Shown piece after piece: positions 9,014 through 18,849 of a DNA stretch of 64,000 bases. The translations under genes and the position numbers were made by a program. The stretch's first letter is position 1. Every line of letters begins with the position of its first letter. The stretch is from Haloarcula regularis (GTDB lineage Archaea; Halobacteriota; Halobacteria; Halobacteriales; Haloarculaceae): NCBI RefSeq assembly GCF_029338315.1, contig NZ_CP119794.1, positions 186,001-250,000 on the forward strand, given 5' to 3'. The notes beneath the pieces were generated by a model. That model was not told the DNA's origin, did no database searches, and saw only the letters and a list, made by a program, of their open reading frames with translations.

Positions 9014-9796
9014 TTGAGCGCCGACCGCCAACCCGCGCACGTGCAGGTCGTCGGATACCAGTCTCGCGTCGAGTCGCCAGCCGCCCTCAGCATCGCCGAG
9101 GACGGGCTCGTCAGGACCGAACGGCTGGCACCGGGCACCGAACTCGCCTACACGCTCGGCGAGCGACACTGCGCGGGGACGGTCGACGGCGACACTCACC
9201 TCGCGTGTGCGAACGCTGCCGCCCCGTACTGCCCTGACCACACGGACCGCTGGCCCTGTGCGCGGTGTACCGGCGACTGCACCAAACCCATCGACGCCTG
9301 CGACCAGGAACACGCCATCTACCTCGCCGCGTTCGCCCCCGACGTCGTCAAGGTCGGCGTCACGCGCTCCTGGCGACTCGAACGTCGGTTGCGCGAGCAA
9401 GGCGCCGACCGCGCGGTCCACCTGCGGACTGTCACGGACGGCCGCATCGCCCGGCAGATCGAGGCCGACATCGCCACCGACCTGGGCGACCGGGTCCGCG
9501 TCCCGACGAAGGTGGCCGGCTTCGCCGAGCCCGTCGACGAGACGTTCTGGGACGCCCTGCTCGCGGCGTACGACGCCCTGGAGACGTTCGCGTTCGACTA
9601 CGGCCTCGACCTCTCGGAGCGCCCGATCGCGGAGACGCTGGCGACGGGCACGGTCAGGGGGACGAAGGGTCGGGTCGCCGTCCTCGATAACAACGGGAGC
9701 ACGTACGCCGTCGACCTGCGGGACCTCGTCGGCTACGAACTCACCGACAGCGGGACCGACCGCGACCTGCAGTCGAGCCTCGGCGCCTTCGGGTAG
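9014..9796 (+). CDS. DUF2797 family zinc-motif protein
   Basis: A 260-residue protein matching the DUF2797 family. Residues about 55-95 hold several cysteines and histidines (ERHCAG, CANAAAPYCPDH, PCARCTGDC) likely to bind zinc. The next part, HAIYLAAFAPDVVKVGVTR followed by RLERRLREQGA, resembles a GIY-YIG-like core, but nuclease activity is not shown for this family. There is no signal peptide. The GTG/ATG region around 9000 is poor in alternatives; ATG 9014 was chosen. It lies divergent from the PEBP gene, with a 47-base promoter region between them. Confidence 0.7.
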   Translation: MSADRQPAHVQVVGYQSRVESPAALSIAEDGLVRTERLAPGTELAYTLGERHCAGTVDGDTHLACANAAAPYCPDHTDRWPCARCTGDCTKPIDACDQEHAIYLAAFAPDVVKVGVTRSWRLERRLREQGADRAVHLRTVTDGRIARQIEADIATDLGDRVRVPTKVAGFAEPVDETFWDALLAAYDALETFAFDYGLDLSERPIAETLATGTVRGTKGRVAVLDNNGSTYAVDLRDLVGYELTDSGTDRDLQSSLGAFG

Positions 9797-9859
9797 GTCG
9801 CTCAAAACCGCGCCGGTGTCTACACAAGACCCTTAATACAGGCGTCTGGAGACCGACGT

Positions 9860-10876
9860 GTGAGACGAGAAGTCACACTCGCCCTGGCCATGGCCCTCCT
9901 CGCGCTGGCGATGGTCGCCGGCGCCACGGCGGTCCCCGACGTCCTCACCGAACCGGACGAGGACATCCGCCCGAGCCACCTCGACCTCCGCGAGACGACG
10001 GTCAACGCCACCGACATCGGCGGCGAGTCGGTCACGCTGGTGCTCGACTCGCGCATCGCCCACCGGGGTGGCACGGCGCGGAACGTCACCGTCGAGACAC
10101 GGGTCGTCGACGCGGAGACCGGGCTGGTCACGACGACGCGGCGCCAGTCGCTGGGCAACGTCACGGGTGAACAGGAGGTATCGGCCGAGACCGAACTCGC
10201 CGTCGAACGCGAGGGCGGCTACCGCATCGAGACCATCGTCTTCGCCGACGGCGAACGCCGGACCACCGGCCGGACCGAGGTGCGAAACGTCGACGCGCTC
10301 ACGCCCGAGTACGCACGCAGCAGCGTCTCCTTCCACCGCTTCGAGGGCAACAGCGCCGGGCTCCGACCCATCGCCTACCGCATCCAGTCGGTCGCGGACA
10401 ACCGGACCACGCTGAACGTCTCGGTGTACTTCACCAACCGCGGCGACGAGCCGGCCGGCGACCTGACGCTGCGCCTGCGCGCCCGCCAGGCCGACTCGAA
10501 CGTCGTCGCCGACGAGACCCGGCTCCGGGTCGGCGAGATTCGGCCCGGACGGACCGAGACCGTCACCGCGGAACTCACCGTTCCGGACGGCTACAACTAC
10601 TGGCTCGACGGTATCCTCCTGTCAGATGGGGTCATCATCGCCACCGAGAGCGCCCCGGCCAACCTCGACCCACAGGAGACCCTCGAGGTCAACGAGACCC
10701 GGCGTGACGTGGGCTTCGAGTCCGGCGACTTCGCCGAGGAACCCGAGCGCGAGCGGGCCACGGAGGCACCGTCCATGGACTCGACCGTTGGCGGGAGCGG
10801 CCCCGGGTTCACCGCCGTCGCGGCGCTGGCGGCGCTGGTCGCCGGAACCATCGCACTCGCACGGAGGCGACTATGA
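9860..10876 (+). CDS. Exported surface protein with C-terminal anchor (DUF7490/PGF-CTERM-like)
   Basis: Starts at GTG 9860. An N-terminal signal segment (about residues 4-25, Leu/Ala/Met rich) precedes a roughly 290-residue extracellular region of two beta-sandwich-like repeats with frequent N-x-T sites (NAT, NVT). The C terminus has a Gly-Pro-Gly-Phe motif, a single membrane helix (about 315-333) and a basic end RRRL, the layout of archaeosortase-processed PGF-CTERM proteins. The ATG of the next gene overlaps the stop by four bases, so the two are translationally coupled. Confidence 0.65.
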   Translation: MRREVTLALAMALLALAMVAGATAVPDVLTEPDEDIRPSHLDLRETTVNATDIGGESVTLVLDSRIAHRGGTARNVTVETRVVDAETGLVTTTRRQSLGNVTGEQEVSAETELAVEREGGYRIETIVFADGERRTTGRTEVRNVDALTPEYARSSVSFHRFEGNSAGLRPIAYRIQSVADNRTTLNVSVYFTNRGDEPAGDLTLRLRARQADSNVVADETRLRVGEIRPGRTETVTAELTVPDGYNYWLDGILLSDGVIIATESAPANLDPQETLEVNETRRDVGFESGDFAEEPERERATEAPSMDSTVGGSGPGFTAVAALAALVAGTIALARRRL

Positions 10877-11172
10877 CAGACACTGCTACTTCGACCACCC
10901 CGACAGACACCGACGAACAGCCAGACTCGCCAGCCGAGTCCAGCGACGACGCCGAGGACCGGTCCATCCGAACCTACGCGATGTGGGCGGCCTTCGCCAT
11001 CCTGGTCCTGGTCGCGCTCGTGGCGACGTTCCAGTTCTACTTCGCCGCCTCCGCGGCCATCACCGAGTTCGTCACGCGGCGCTACCGGCCGCTGTTCCGG
11101 GCCGGGTTCAACCTGGTCATCGTGCTGGCCTGCGGCCTGGGTATCTCCCTGCTCGTGCGCCGACTCGCCTGA
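10873..11172 (+). CDS. Small two-helix membrane protein, unknown
   Basis: A 99-residue protein with a disordered Thr/Asp/Ser-rich N terminus (about 35 residues), then two membrane helices (about 38-60 and 75-96) separated by a basic loop (TRRYRPLFR). Overlap of ATG with the preceding stop (ATGA) indicates co-expression with the exported anchored protein, for which it may be a membrane partner. No named family beyond small haloarchaeal DUFs. Confidence 0.6.
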   Translation: MTDTATSTTPTDTDEQPDSPAESSDDAEDRSIRTYAMWAAFAILVLVALVATFQFYFAASAAITEFVTRRYRPLFRAGFNLVIVLACGLGISLLVRRLA

Positions 11173-11213
11173 GGACGACAACCCTTTTCTGCGGCCCTAC
11201 CGAATCCGCGTCC

Positions 11214-11627
11214 ATGGCAGACGACGAGACAGAGAGCGGCGAGGAAGCGGGCGAAGAGACAGCCAGCGACGACGGCGAGGAGAAGTCCTTCCGCGAGCGC
11301 GTCGAGGAGATCCGCCAGCAGCGCGCCGAAGAGCGCGAGGAGGGCGACGAGGGCAAAATGAGCCGCGAGGAGCGCATGGAGGAGATGATGGGCGGTGGCG
11401 GCCCCGGCGGCATGGGCGGCAACCCGTTCGCACAGATGATGGGCGGCATGATGGGCGGTGGCGGCCCCGGCGGCCCCGGCGGCATGGGCGGCCAGCCCGG
11501 TCCCGGCCGCGAACAGGAGAGCGGGGGCGACAACGAGGAACTCACGCGCGAGATTCGGAAACTCCGCGACGAGGTCCACGACGTCCGGCGGTCGCTCGAC
11601 CGCATCGCCGACGCGCTCGAAGACTGA
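11214..11627 (+). CDS. Gly/Met-rich low-complexity protein with terminal coiled coil
   Basis: A 137-residue protein from ATG 11214 (a longer open frame upstream is antisense and overlap noise). Residues 1-60 are highly acidic and helical (SFRERVEEIRQQRAEER). Residues about 62-100 are a low-complexity Met-Gly-Pro stretch with repeats of MMGGGGPGGMGG. The last 30 residues form a heptad-like coiled coil (EIRKLRDEVHDVRRSLDRIADAL). No enzyme motif. It could be a scaffold or oligomerising protein. It is 41 bases downstream of the small membrane gene and probably in its operon. Confidence 0.6.
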   Translation: MADDETESGEEAGEETASDDGEEKSFRERVEEIRQQRAEEREEGDEGKMSREERMEEMMGGGGPGGMGGNPFAQMMGGMMGGGGPGGPGGMGGQPGPGREQESGGDNEELTREIRKLRDEVHDVRRSLDRIADALED

Positions 11628-11745
11628 GGTTCTCGCGGCGCTTCTGAGCGGTTCGCGTGACGCTTCCGGCCAGTGACGACGCCGTGACGGGCGACCAGTA
11701 GCGAGTACCGGCGGAGAAACACCGCCGCGTCGTTCGACCCGGTGC

Positions 11746-12096
11746 TCAGCCCTCGTAGGCCAGGTTCATGATCCACTGCGAGAACGTGTCGTCGTGAGGG
11801 TCGACCTCCTCGTCGCCGATGAACGGCGAGAGCTGGTCCCCGGCCATCAGCAGGGAGAAGTCGAGGTCCCTGGCCGCGGGGGTGAGATAGTAGGTGTTGT
11901 GGCCGTCGTAGACCGTCTCCTCGCGCTGGATGAGGTCTTTATCGAACAGCGACTCGACGATGCGACTCCCCTTGCGCGAGGAGACGTCGAGCTCCTTCCA
12001 GAAGTCGCTCTGGTGGATGCCGCCCGACTCGCGGATGAGTTCCAGCCCTGCTCGTTCGTCTTCAGAGAGGTCCGCCTCCGACGCTGCCGAGCTCAT
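11746..12096 (-). CDS. Winged-helix transcriptional regulator
   Basis: A 116-residue protein from ATG 12096. A helix-turn-helix with wing covers about residues 8-75: LSEDERAGLELIRESGG, HQSDFWKELDVSSRKGSRIVESL and a wing ending in YYLTP. The C-terminal 35 residues may form an effector or dimer part. It resembles the archaeal MarR/Lrp-like HTH proteins annotated as helix-turn-helix regulators. A much longer ORF in the same frame would overrun the promoter and antisense of the next gene, so the internal ATG was chosen. The target is unknown. Confidence 0.7.
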   Translation of the reverse strand: MSSAASEADLSEDERAGLELIRESGGIHQSDFWKELDVSSRKGSRIVESLFDKDLIQREETVYDGHNTYYLTPAARDLDFSLLMAGDQLSPFIGDEEVDPHDDTFSQWIMNLAYEG

Positions 12097-12121
12097 GTAT
12101 GGTACACTGACGGTCGGCCGG

Positions 12122-12859
12122 TTAAATGTGACTTTCGACCGGGCGGTACTCGGTCTCGCAGGGCGGGCCATCCGCGAACCGGTAGGTGCGGCGCGCGCCG
12201 AGCGTGATGAGCGACGACGAGCGGGTCCCGAAGCCGTCGCCGTGGACACAGACCCCGAAGTCGTGGTCGCGTATCGCCGCGGCCGTCCGGTCGAGCCACG
12301 CGTCGTCGTCCTCGCCGGGCTGGACCTGGAGGTGGTCCCTGAGCCGGTCGGCGCTGACCGCCTGTCGCTCGCCCACGTCCGTGCGGTGGCCGGGGACGCG
12401 GTAGTCCCCGTCGGCGCCGACGTTGACGACGACGTGGACGCCGGGATCTAAGTTCCTGACGGCGAGCTGGCCGTCCCACTCGAACAGGACTGCCGCGTTC
12501 TCGTCGGCGAGCAGGAGGTTGAACCCGTCGTACTCCGCCTCCCTGGTCGCTTGCTCGACCGCGCGAGCGGCGGACTCGGCGCTCTCGTGGCTCAGCGCGT
12601 CACGGACGAGCAGTCCTCGTGACCGCTCTGCGGCCAGGTCGGCGTCCACCCACCGGTTCGTCACCGCCGCGAGGAGGCCGTGTTCGTTGTAGCCGACCCA
12701 GGTCCCCTCGGCTTCCTCGTCGCTCGGTGCGACGACGCGGGCACCCCACTGGCGTTCACTGGGCGGTTGCGAGGGTCGGTCGAGTCGTTCGTCGCGGTTC
12801 GCGCCGAAGGCGACGGGCGTCTCGGGGAACACCTGCCACGCGAGGACGATGGTACACAC
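12122..12859 (-). CDS. NRDE family protein (TANGO2-like)
   Basis: A 245-residue protein of the NRDE/TANGO2 family, an Ntn-hydrolase-like fold. The N terminus starts MCTIVLAW with the family-defining Cys2. The NRDE motif is at residues 21-24 (GANRDERLDRPS), followed by GTWVGYNEHGLLAAVTNR, typical of the family, and LLLADENAAVLFEWDG. Eukaryotic TANGO2 affects lipid or heme handling; the archaeal role is unknown. It lies 26 bases upstream of the winged-helix gene on the same strand. Confidence 0.8.
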   Translation of the reverse strand: MCTIVLAWQVFPETPVAFGANRDERLDRPSQPPSERQWGARVVAPSDEEAEGTWVGYNEHGLLAAVTNRWVDADLAAERSRGLLVRDALSHESAESAARAVEQATREAEYDGFNLLLADENAAVLFEWDGQLAVRNLDPGVHVVVNVGADGDYRVPGHRTDVGERQAVSADRLRDHLQVQPGEDDDAWLDRTAAAIRDHDFGVCVHGDGFGTRSSSLITLGARRTYRFADGPPCETEYRPVESHI

Positions 12860-12898
12860 GCCTGTGTGGTAGGGGCCGACGGTAGAAAACGACTTGGC

Positions 12899-14374
12899 TC
12901 ACGCTTCGAGGAGGTCCCGGACGGCCGCCCGGTCGACGGTCCCCGAGGGTGTCCGGGGGAGCGAGTCGACCACCCGGACCGTCTTCGGCACCTCGTAGCT
13001 CGCGAGGCGGTCACGACAGTGTTCGAGGACGGTGGCCTCGTCGACGTCACCGACGACGAGCGCGGCGACTCGCTGGCCCCACTCCGGGTCGGGGAGCCCC
13101 ACCACGGCGGCTGCGCTGACGGCCGGATGCTCGCGAATCACGCCCGCGACGTCGCCCGCGTCGACGTTCTCGCCGCCGGTGACGACCCGGTCGTCGACCC
13201 GGCCGACCACCCATAGCCGCCCGTCTGCGTCGCGGTACCCCAGGTCGCCCGTGTGGAAGCCGTGCGGACCGAAGGCCGCCTCGGTCCGCGCGTCGTCGAG
13301 GTAGCCAGGCGTCACCGTAGGTCCGGAGACGACGAGTTCGCCCCGTTCGCCGGGGTCGACCGGCGAGCCGTCGGCGACGACGCGAACCTCGGTGAACACG
13401 AGCGGCTGTCCCACCGTCCCGGGATAGGCCGCGGCCGTCTCCGGGCGCGCGGTGGCGATCTGCGAGCTCGTCTCGGTCATCCCGTAGGTGGGACAGACCG
13501 GGACGCCCCGCTCCCGGCAGCGCTCGACGAGCGGCTCGCTGGCCGGCCCGCCACCCAGCAGGACGAACCGGAGCGCGTCGTGGGGGGTCCACCCCTCGTC
13601 GAGCAACCGGGTGAGCATCGTCGGCACGAGCGAGACGCCGGTCACGCGCTCTGCGGCGAGTACCTCGGGGATTCGCTCGACGTCGAACTCGCGCTGGACG
13701 ACGACGGTCGTCCCGTAGAGCGCGCTCCGGACGAACGGCGCCAGCCCGCCCATGTGGTAGGTCGGGAGACAGACGAGCCACCGGTCGTCGGCGGCGACGC
13801 CGAGCCGGAACGCCGACGCCGTCGCGCTCGCGACGAGGTTGCCCACGGTGAGCCGGACGCCCTTCGGTTCGCTGGTGGTCCCCGAGGTAAAGAGGACGAG
13901 TTGCGTGTCCTCAAGGGCGAGTTCGGCGGCAGCTGGCGGGGCCGTCTCGGCCGCGACGTCGTCGAACGTCGCCACCTCGCCGCCAGCCCCACCGTCGAGC
14001 GAGACGACCGGACAGGGAGCCACCTCGGCGGCGAGCGAACGCGTCTCCCGCTCACAGACCAGCAGATCGGGGTCGAGTGCCTCGAGATTCGATTCGAGTG
14101 CCTCGGCGGCCAGTTCGACGTTCAGCGGTGCCAGCGTCGCCCCGGCGCGCATCGCCCCGAACAGCAGCGACCCCACCGCCACTCGCGTGTCGACGAGCGT
14201 CGCGACGCGGTCCGCCGAGAACGCCTCGACGACTGCCGCGGCGTCGTCGACGGCGGCGTCCAGTTCGCGGTAGGTCAGCTCCCGGTCCTCGCCGACGACG
14301 GCCGTCCGCTCGGGCGTGCTCTCGACCCGGTGGGTCACCAGGTCCCGCGTCGGCCAGTCCACCGGCTCAGGCAT
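12899..14374 (-). CDS. menE: o-Succinylbenzoate-CoA ligase
   Basis: A 491-residue acyl-adenylating enzyme of menaquinone synthesis that activates o-succinylbenzoate with ATP and CoA. The adenylation motifs are present: FTSGTTSEPKGVRLT (P-loop A3, about residues 163-177), YGMTETSSQ (A5, about 300) and FHTGDLGYRDADGRLWVVGRVDD (A7/A8 split, about 370-393). The C-terminal lysine is in YEVPKTVRVV. MenE rather than a general acyl-CoA ligase is assigned from the short length and the position directly after menC, whose stop overlaps its ATG by eight bases. Confidence 0.9.
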   Translation of the reverse strand: MPEPVDWPTRDLVTHRVESTPERTAVVGEDRELTYRELDAAVDDAAAVVEAFSADRVATLVDTRVAVGSLLFGAMRAGATLAPLNVELAAEALESNLEALDPDLLVCERETRSLAAEVAPCPVVSLDGGAGGEVATFDDVAAETAPPAAAELALEDTQLVLFTSGTTSEPKGVRLTVGNLVASATASAFRLGVAADDRWLVCLPTYHMGGLAPFVRSALYGTTVVVQREFDVERIPEVLAAERVTGVSLVPTMLTRLLDEGWTPHDALRFVLLGGGPASEPLVERCRERGVPVCPTYGMTETSSQIATARPETAAAYPGTVGQPLVFTEVRVVADGSPVDPGERGELVVSGPTVTPGYLDDARTEAAFGPHGFHTGDLGYRDADGRLWVVGRVDDRVVTGGENVDAGDVAGVIREHPAVSAAAVVGLPDPEWGQRVAALVVGDVDEATVLEHCRDRLASYEVPKTVRVVDSLPRTPSGTVDRAAVRDLLEA

Positions 14375-15419
14375 CCGGCCGCACCTCCGCGGGGTCGACG
14401 CCGAGACCGGGGTCCTGTGGCACGGTCATCTCTCCGTCCCGGACCGTCGTCGGGTCGGGGCCGAGGTCGCGCTCGAGTCTGTCGCCGGTCGCCAGCCCAC
14501 ACGGTGCGACCTCCGGGATCGCCGCGGCCACGTGCAGCGCCGCCAGCCGCGCGACGACGCCGTCGATAGTCGTCGTGACGACGGGTTCGACGCCGGCCTC
14601 GCGGGCGCGCATCGCTAGCGTGTGAGCGTTGCCGGGGCCGCCCAGGGCCATCGGTTTGAGGACGAGCACGTCCGCGGCGTCGGCGTCCAGGACCGCGTCG
14701 ACCCGGCGGCCGACCAGCGACTCGTCGAGCGCAACGCCTACGTCGAACTCAGATTCGCGCAGGGCGGCGTGGCCCGCCAGGTCGTCGGCCGGCAGCGGTT
14801 GCTCGACGTACGAGACGCCGAGGTCCTCGAACGCGTCGAAGGCCGCCTCTGCTTCGTCGTTCGTCCAGGCCCCGTTGGCGTCGGCCCGGAGGGTCACGGC
14901 CTCGCCGACCTGCTCTCGGACCGCGCGGAGTCGGTCGACATCCGCGGCGACCGGCCGGTTCCCGATCTTGACTTTCACGCAGTCGTAGCCCGCGGCGACT
15001 GCGTCCGCGACCGCCCGTGCCGTCTCCCCCGGCGGGCCGTCGCCGATCGTCGCGTTCACCGGGACCGAGCGGCAGTCCCGGTCGGCGTCGAACCACCGGG
15101 AGAGCGGCAGGCCGTCGGCCCTGGCGTCGGCGTCGAGCAGCGCCGTCGAGAACCCGTGGCGTGCCGCCGGGACGTCCAGCGCGTCCAGCTCGAGCAACGC
15201 GGTGCTGTGGCCGCCCGACGCTTCGGCGTCGGCCGCCACGTCGAGGGCGTCCTGGCACTCCGAGAGGGGTTCGGTCCACCCCGCGAGCGGCGTCGCCTCG
15301 CCGACGCCGGTCTCGCCGCGGTGGTCGTACCGGACGACGACGCCCTCACGTGTCGAGATGGGTCCCGTTGCCGTCTCGAGGGGCTTCGCCAGCGGGAGCG
15401 CGAACGCTTCGACTCTCAT
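14367..15419 (-). CDS. menC: o-Succinylbenzoate synthase
   Basis: A 350-residue enolase-superfamily enzyme dehydrating SHCHC to o-succinylbenzoate. The N-terminal capping domain starts MRVEAFALPL. The barrel carries the KxK motif VKVKIGNR (about residue 155), metal ligands Asp in LRADANGAW (about 182), Glu in YVEQPL (about 211) and Asp in ALDES (about 237), and the catalytic Lys in VLKPMALGG (about 262). ATG 15419 was selected because the stop of menA overlaps it (ATGA); the longer frame above it is a shadow of menA. Confidence 0.9.
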   Translation of the reverse strand: MRVEAFALPLAKPLETATGPISTREGVVVRYDHRGETGVGEATPLAGWTEPLSECQDALDVAADAEASGGHSTALLELDALDVPAARHGFSTALLDADARADGLPLSRWFDADRDCRSVPVNATIGDGPPGETARAVADAVAAGYDCVKVKIGNRPVAADVDRLRAVREQVGEAVTLRADANGAWTNDEAEAAFDAFEDLGVSYVEQPLPADDLAGHAALRESEFDVGVALDESLVGRRVDAVLDADAADVLVLKPMALGGPGNAHTLAMRAREAGVEPVVTTTIDGVVARLAALHVAAAIPEVAPCGLATGDRLERDLGPDPTTVRDGEMTVPQDPGLGVDPAEVRPDA

Positions 15420-16375
15420 AGCACCTGCGGGAGCGCCAGGCCCACGGCGAACAGCAGCGAGTGGACGAACAGCGTCTGGCCGACCCGTTCCAGCGCGGGG
15501 TTCAGCGCGGCCCCTTCGGTCTCGGTGAGGACGGTCCGCGAGACGGAGACGGCGAGCGGAAGCGAGAGCAGCGGGGCCAGCGCCCACGGGCCGAACGCGG
15601 CGTCCAGCGCGAAGACGACCGGCACCACGTACGCCATCCCGACAAGTATCAGAAACTCCACACGGCTCCACGTGTAGCCCAGGTAGACCGCCAGCGTCTT
15701 CTTCCCCGCAGCCATGTCCGTCTCCCGGTCGCGGATGTTGTTGACGACGAGGATGGCCGTCGAGAGCCCGGCGGCCGGGAGGCTTGCGGTCACAACCGTG
15801 GCCGTGACACTCCCCGCCGGAAGCGTCGTGAGGAACGAGCCGACTCCTGGCATGTTCGCGACGGTCTGGACGTAGTAGGTCCCGATCACGGCGACCAGAC
15901 CGAAGTAGACGAACACGAACAGGTCGCCCAGGCCACGGTAGCCGTAGGGGAGCGGGCCGCCGGTGTAGAGGATGCCGGCGGCGATACCAGAGAGGCCCAC
16001 GACGACGATGGGGAGGCCGCCGACGGCAACCAGGTAGACGCCCACGACGACGGCGAGGCCGTAGGTGGCGGCCATGGCCCGCTTGACCTCCGCCGGTTCG
16101 ATGAGGCCGCCCGCAGTCACGCGGGTAAAGCCCTCCCGTTCGTCCGTGTCCGCCCCCTTCACCGCGTCGTAGTAGTCGTTCGCGAAGTTCGTCCCGACCT
16201 GGATGAGCAGCGCCCCCACCAGCGCCGCCAGCGCCGGGCCGAGCGCGAACACCCCGGCGTGGACGGCGACCCCCACGCCGACGACGACGGGCGCGGCGCC
16301 CGCCGGGAGCGTCTGTGGCCGGGCCGCCATGAGCCAGGCCTTCCGTCTCGAGACGTCCGCCGTCGCTGTACTCAT
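15416..16375 (-). CDS. menA: 1,4-dihydroxy-2-naphthoate polyprenyltransferase
   Basis: A 319-residue UbiA-family membrane enzyme that attaches the polyprenyl chain to dihydroxynaphthoate. The first Asp-rich motif is NFANDYYDAVKGAD (about residues 64-77), the second is NNIRDRETDMAAGKKTLAV (about 211-229). About nine hydrophobic helices follow. The N-terminal AARPQTLPAG is typical of MenA. It heads a tight menA-menC-menE operon; overlaps of four and eight bases indicate translational coupling. Confidence 0.92.
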   Translation of the reverse strand: MSTATADVSRRKAWLMAARPQTLPAGAAPVVVGVGVAVHAGVFALGPALAALVGALLIQVGTNFANDYYDAVKGADTDEREGFTRVTAGGLIEPAEVKRAMAATYGLAVVVGVYLVAVGGLPIVVVGLSGIAAGILYTGGPLPYGYRGLGDLFVFVYFGLVAVIGTYYVQTVANMPGVGSFLTTLPAGSVTATVVTASLPAAGLSTAILVVNNIRDRETDMAAGKKTLAVYLGYTWSRVEFLILVGMAYVVPVVFALDAAFGPWALAPLLSLPLAVSVSRTVLTETEGAALNPALERVGQTLFVHSLLFAVGLALPQVL

Positions 16376-16456
16376 TGGCCGAATCTGGGGGCCACATCCC
16401 CATATCGGCTGTGGTTGTGCCGACCGGCCGCCCCCGTCACGGGGCGTTCTCGTCCG

Positions 16457-17416
<960 letters not shown>

Positions 17417-17497
17417 ACCGACGGTGACGGGGGACGGCGCAAAAAGATTCCCAGTGAGCGAAACGTTTTCCTGAGCGTTGTGTGTGCATGCTCGTAT

Positions 17498-17779
17498 ATG
17501 CCCTCCACCTTCGACGACCGACAGATCCGCCTCGCGCTGCTCGGCCTCTCGGTGCTGGTCGTCCTGTACAGCCTGGTAATCGCCCAGCAGATACTCCTCG
17601 GGTTCCTGATTATCGTGGCTCTGTGGCTGGTCTATCTGTTCTACCACCTCGTGGGGATATTGGCACGCATCGCGACCGCCCTGGAGGACCTCGCCCGCCA
17701 GCGAACCGATGGCGGCGGTGACGCCTGGGGCGAAGACGCGACCGAGACCGGGAACCGCGAGCCCGAGAACCACGACTGA
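17498..17779 (+). CDS. Small membrane protein, unknown
   Basis: A 93-residue protein from ATG 17498 (MPSTFDDRQIR). Two adjacent hydrophobic helices (about 11-30 and 33-56) are followed by an amphipathic helix (ILARIATALEDLARQR) and a charged, probably disordered tail. No named family. It is divergent from menB with an 81-base intergenic region. The start six codons upstream (17480) is possible but gives an unlikely N terminus. Confidence 0.55.
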   Translation: MPSTFDDRQIRLALLGLSVLVVLYSLVIAQQILLGFLIIVALWLVYLFYHLVGILARIATALEDLARQRTDGGGDAWGEDATETGNREPENHD

Positions 17780-17835
17780 GAATCGGCGGTGAGGATTTAC
17801 TTCCTCTCCGCATTGAGCCACTACCGCTCGCGCAC

Positions 17836-18757
17836 ATGACAGAGACGTTCTACGACGTGCTGGGCGTTGAGCCCGACGCGACCACAGACGAGATCGAGGC
17901 CGCCTACCGCGAGCGCCTGAAGGAGGTCCACCCCGACGTGAACGACGACGCGGACGCCGGGGCCACGACGCGGGAACTCATCGACGCCCGCGACGTCCTC
18001 GTCGACGAGGCCGAGCGGGCGCGCTACGACCGCATCGGCCACGAGGCCTACGTGGGCGACGAGCCCAGCGCCGCCAGTGCGAGCGAGAGCGACGTCGCCA
18101 GCGCGGCCCGTCGCGCCGGGTACGGCGAGGCGACGTCGACCAGCGGCCGACAGCACACACGGTCGACCGCCGAGGACGCCAGAGAGCGGGCACGGGCCCG
18201 TCGAGAACGAGAGCGCCGTGCCAGCGAACGCGTCCGGCGGGCGGGCGGCCGAGGCGACCACCGACGCCGGCGGGCCCGACGCCAGCGCGCAGGAGACAGC
18301 GGCTGACGCGTCCAGCGACTCGCAGTCGACTGCGACTCGGACGTCAGGGGCCAGCGACGGGTCCGGGTCGGACTGGAACACCGGCGGGGGCTACAGCGTC
18401 AGGAACTCCCAGAGCTGGGGGTCCCAGTCCGGCGACTTGATCCCGACCGGCCGGGACCTGACGCTGCTCGGCCTCACGTTCTCGCTGTACCCGGTGCTGC
18501 TTTTCAGCGCACTCGTCCCGGCCTTCCCACTCTTCGTGAACGTCGTTCTCGGCGGCTGTCTCCTGCTTGTCGTGGGCTACCTCCAGTCGATGCCCCGCAT
18601 CGCGCTCCTGGTCTTTGGCCCCTGGAGCATCGTCATGCCCTTTGTCCTGCTGGGGCTGAACCTCTCGTTCGTGTCGCTGGTCGGTATCGCCGTCCTGCTG
18701 GCTACCTGGCTGCCGTTGGGCTTCACCGTCCTGACCATCTCCGTCCTTCGCCTGTAG
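17836..18757 (+). pseudogene. DnaJ-domain membrane protein, one frameshift
   Basis: The first frame has a J-domain at residues 1-65 (ETFYDVLGVEPDAT, then the HPD motif in VHPDVNDDAD, then ARYDRIGHEAYVG), then an Arg/Glu-rich linker, and would stop at 18306. The neighbouring frame provides the continuation: Ala/Ser-rich linker, then RDLTLLGLTFSLYPVLLFSA and about four membrane helices to 18757, as in haloarchaeal J-domain membrane proteins. Removing one G near 18240-18246 fuses them into about 306 residues. J-domains stimulate Hsp70 (DnaK) ATPase. This one would act at the membrane, and it is not the canonical DnaJ because the zinc-finger region is absent. Confidence 0.75.
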
Positions 18758-18849
18758 AATATCCATCGACGGTGTGCCGGGAACCTCTCGAGGGGGCCCC
18801 GTGCGGTCTCCCATCGGTCACTTCCGTGGTGACCCACTCGCTCCCTCCC

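Noticed and set aside
14367..16403. A 678-codon open frame on the minus strand
   Set aside because: Its N-terminal half is the shadow of menA; menC begins at ATG 15419.
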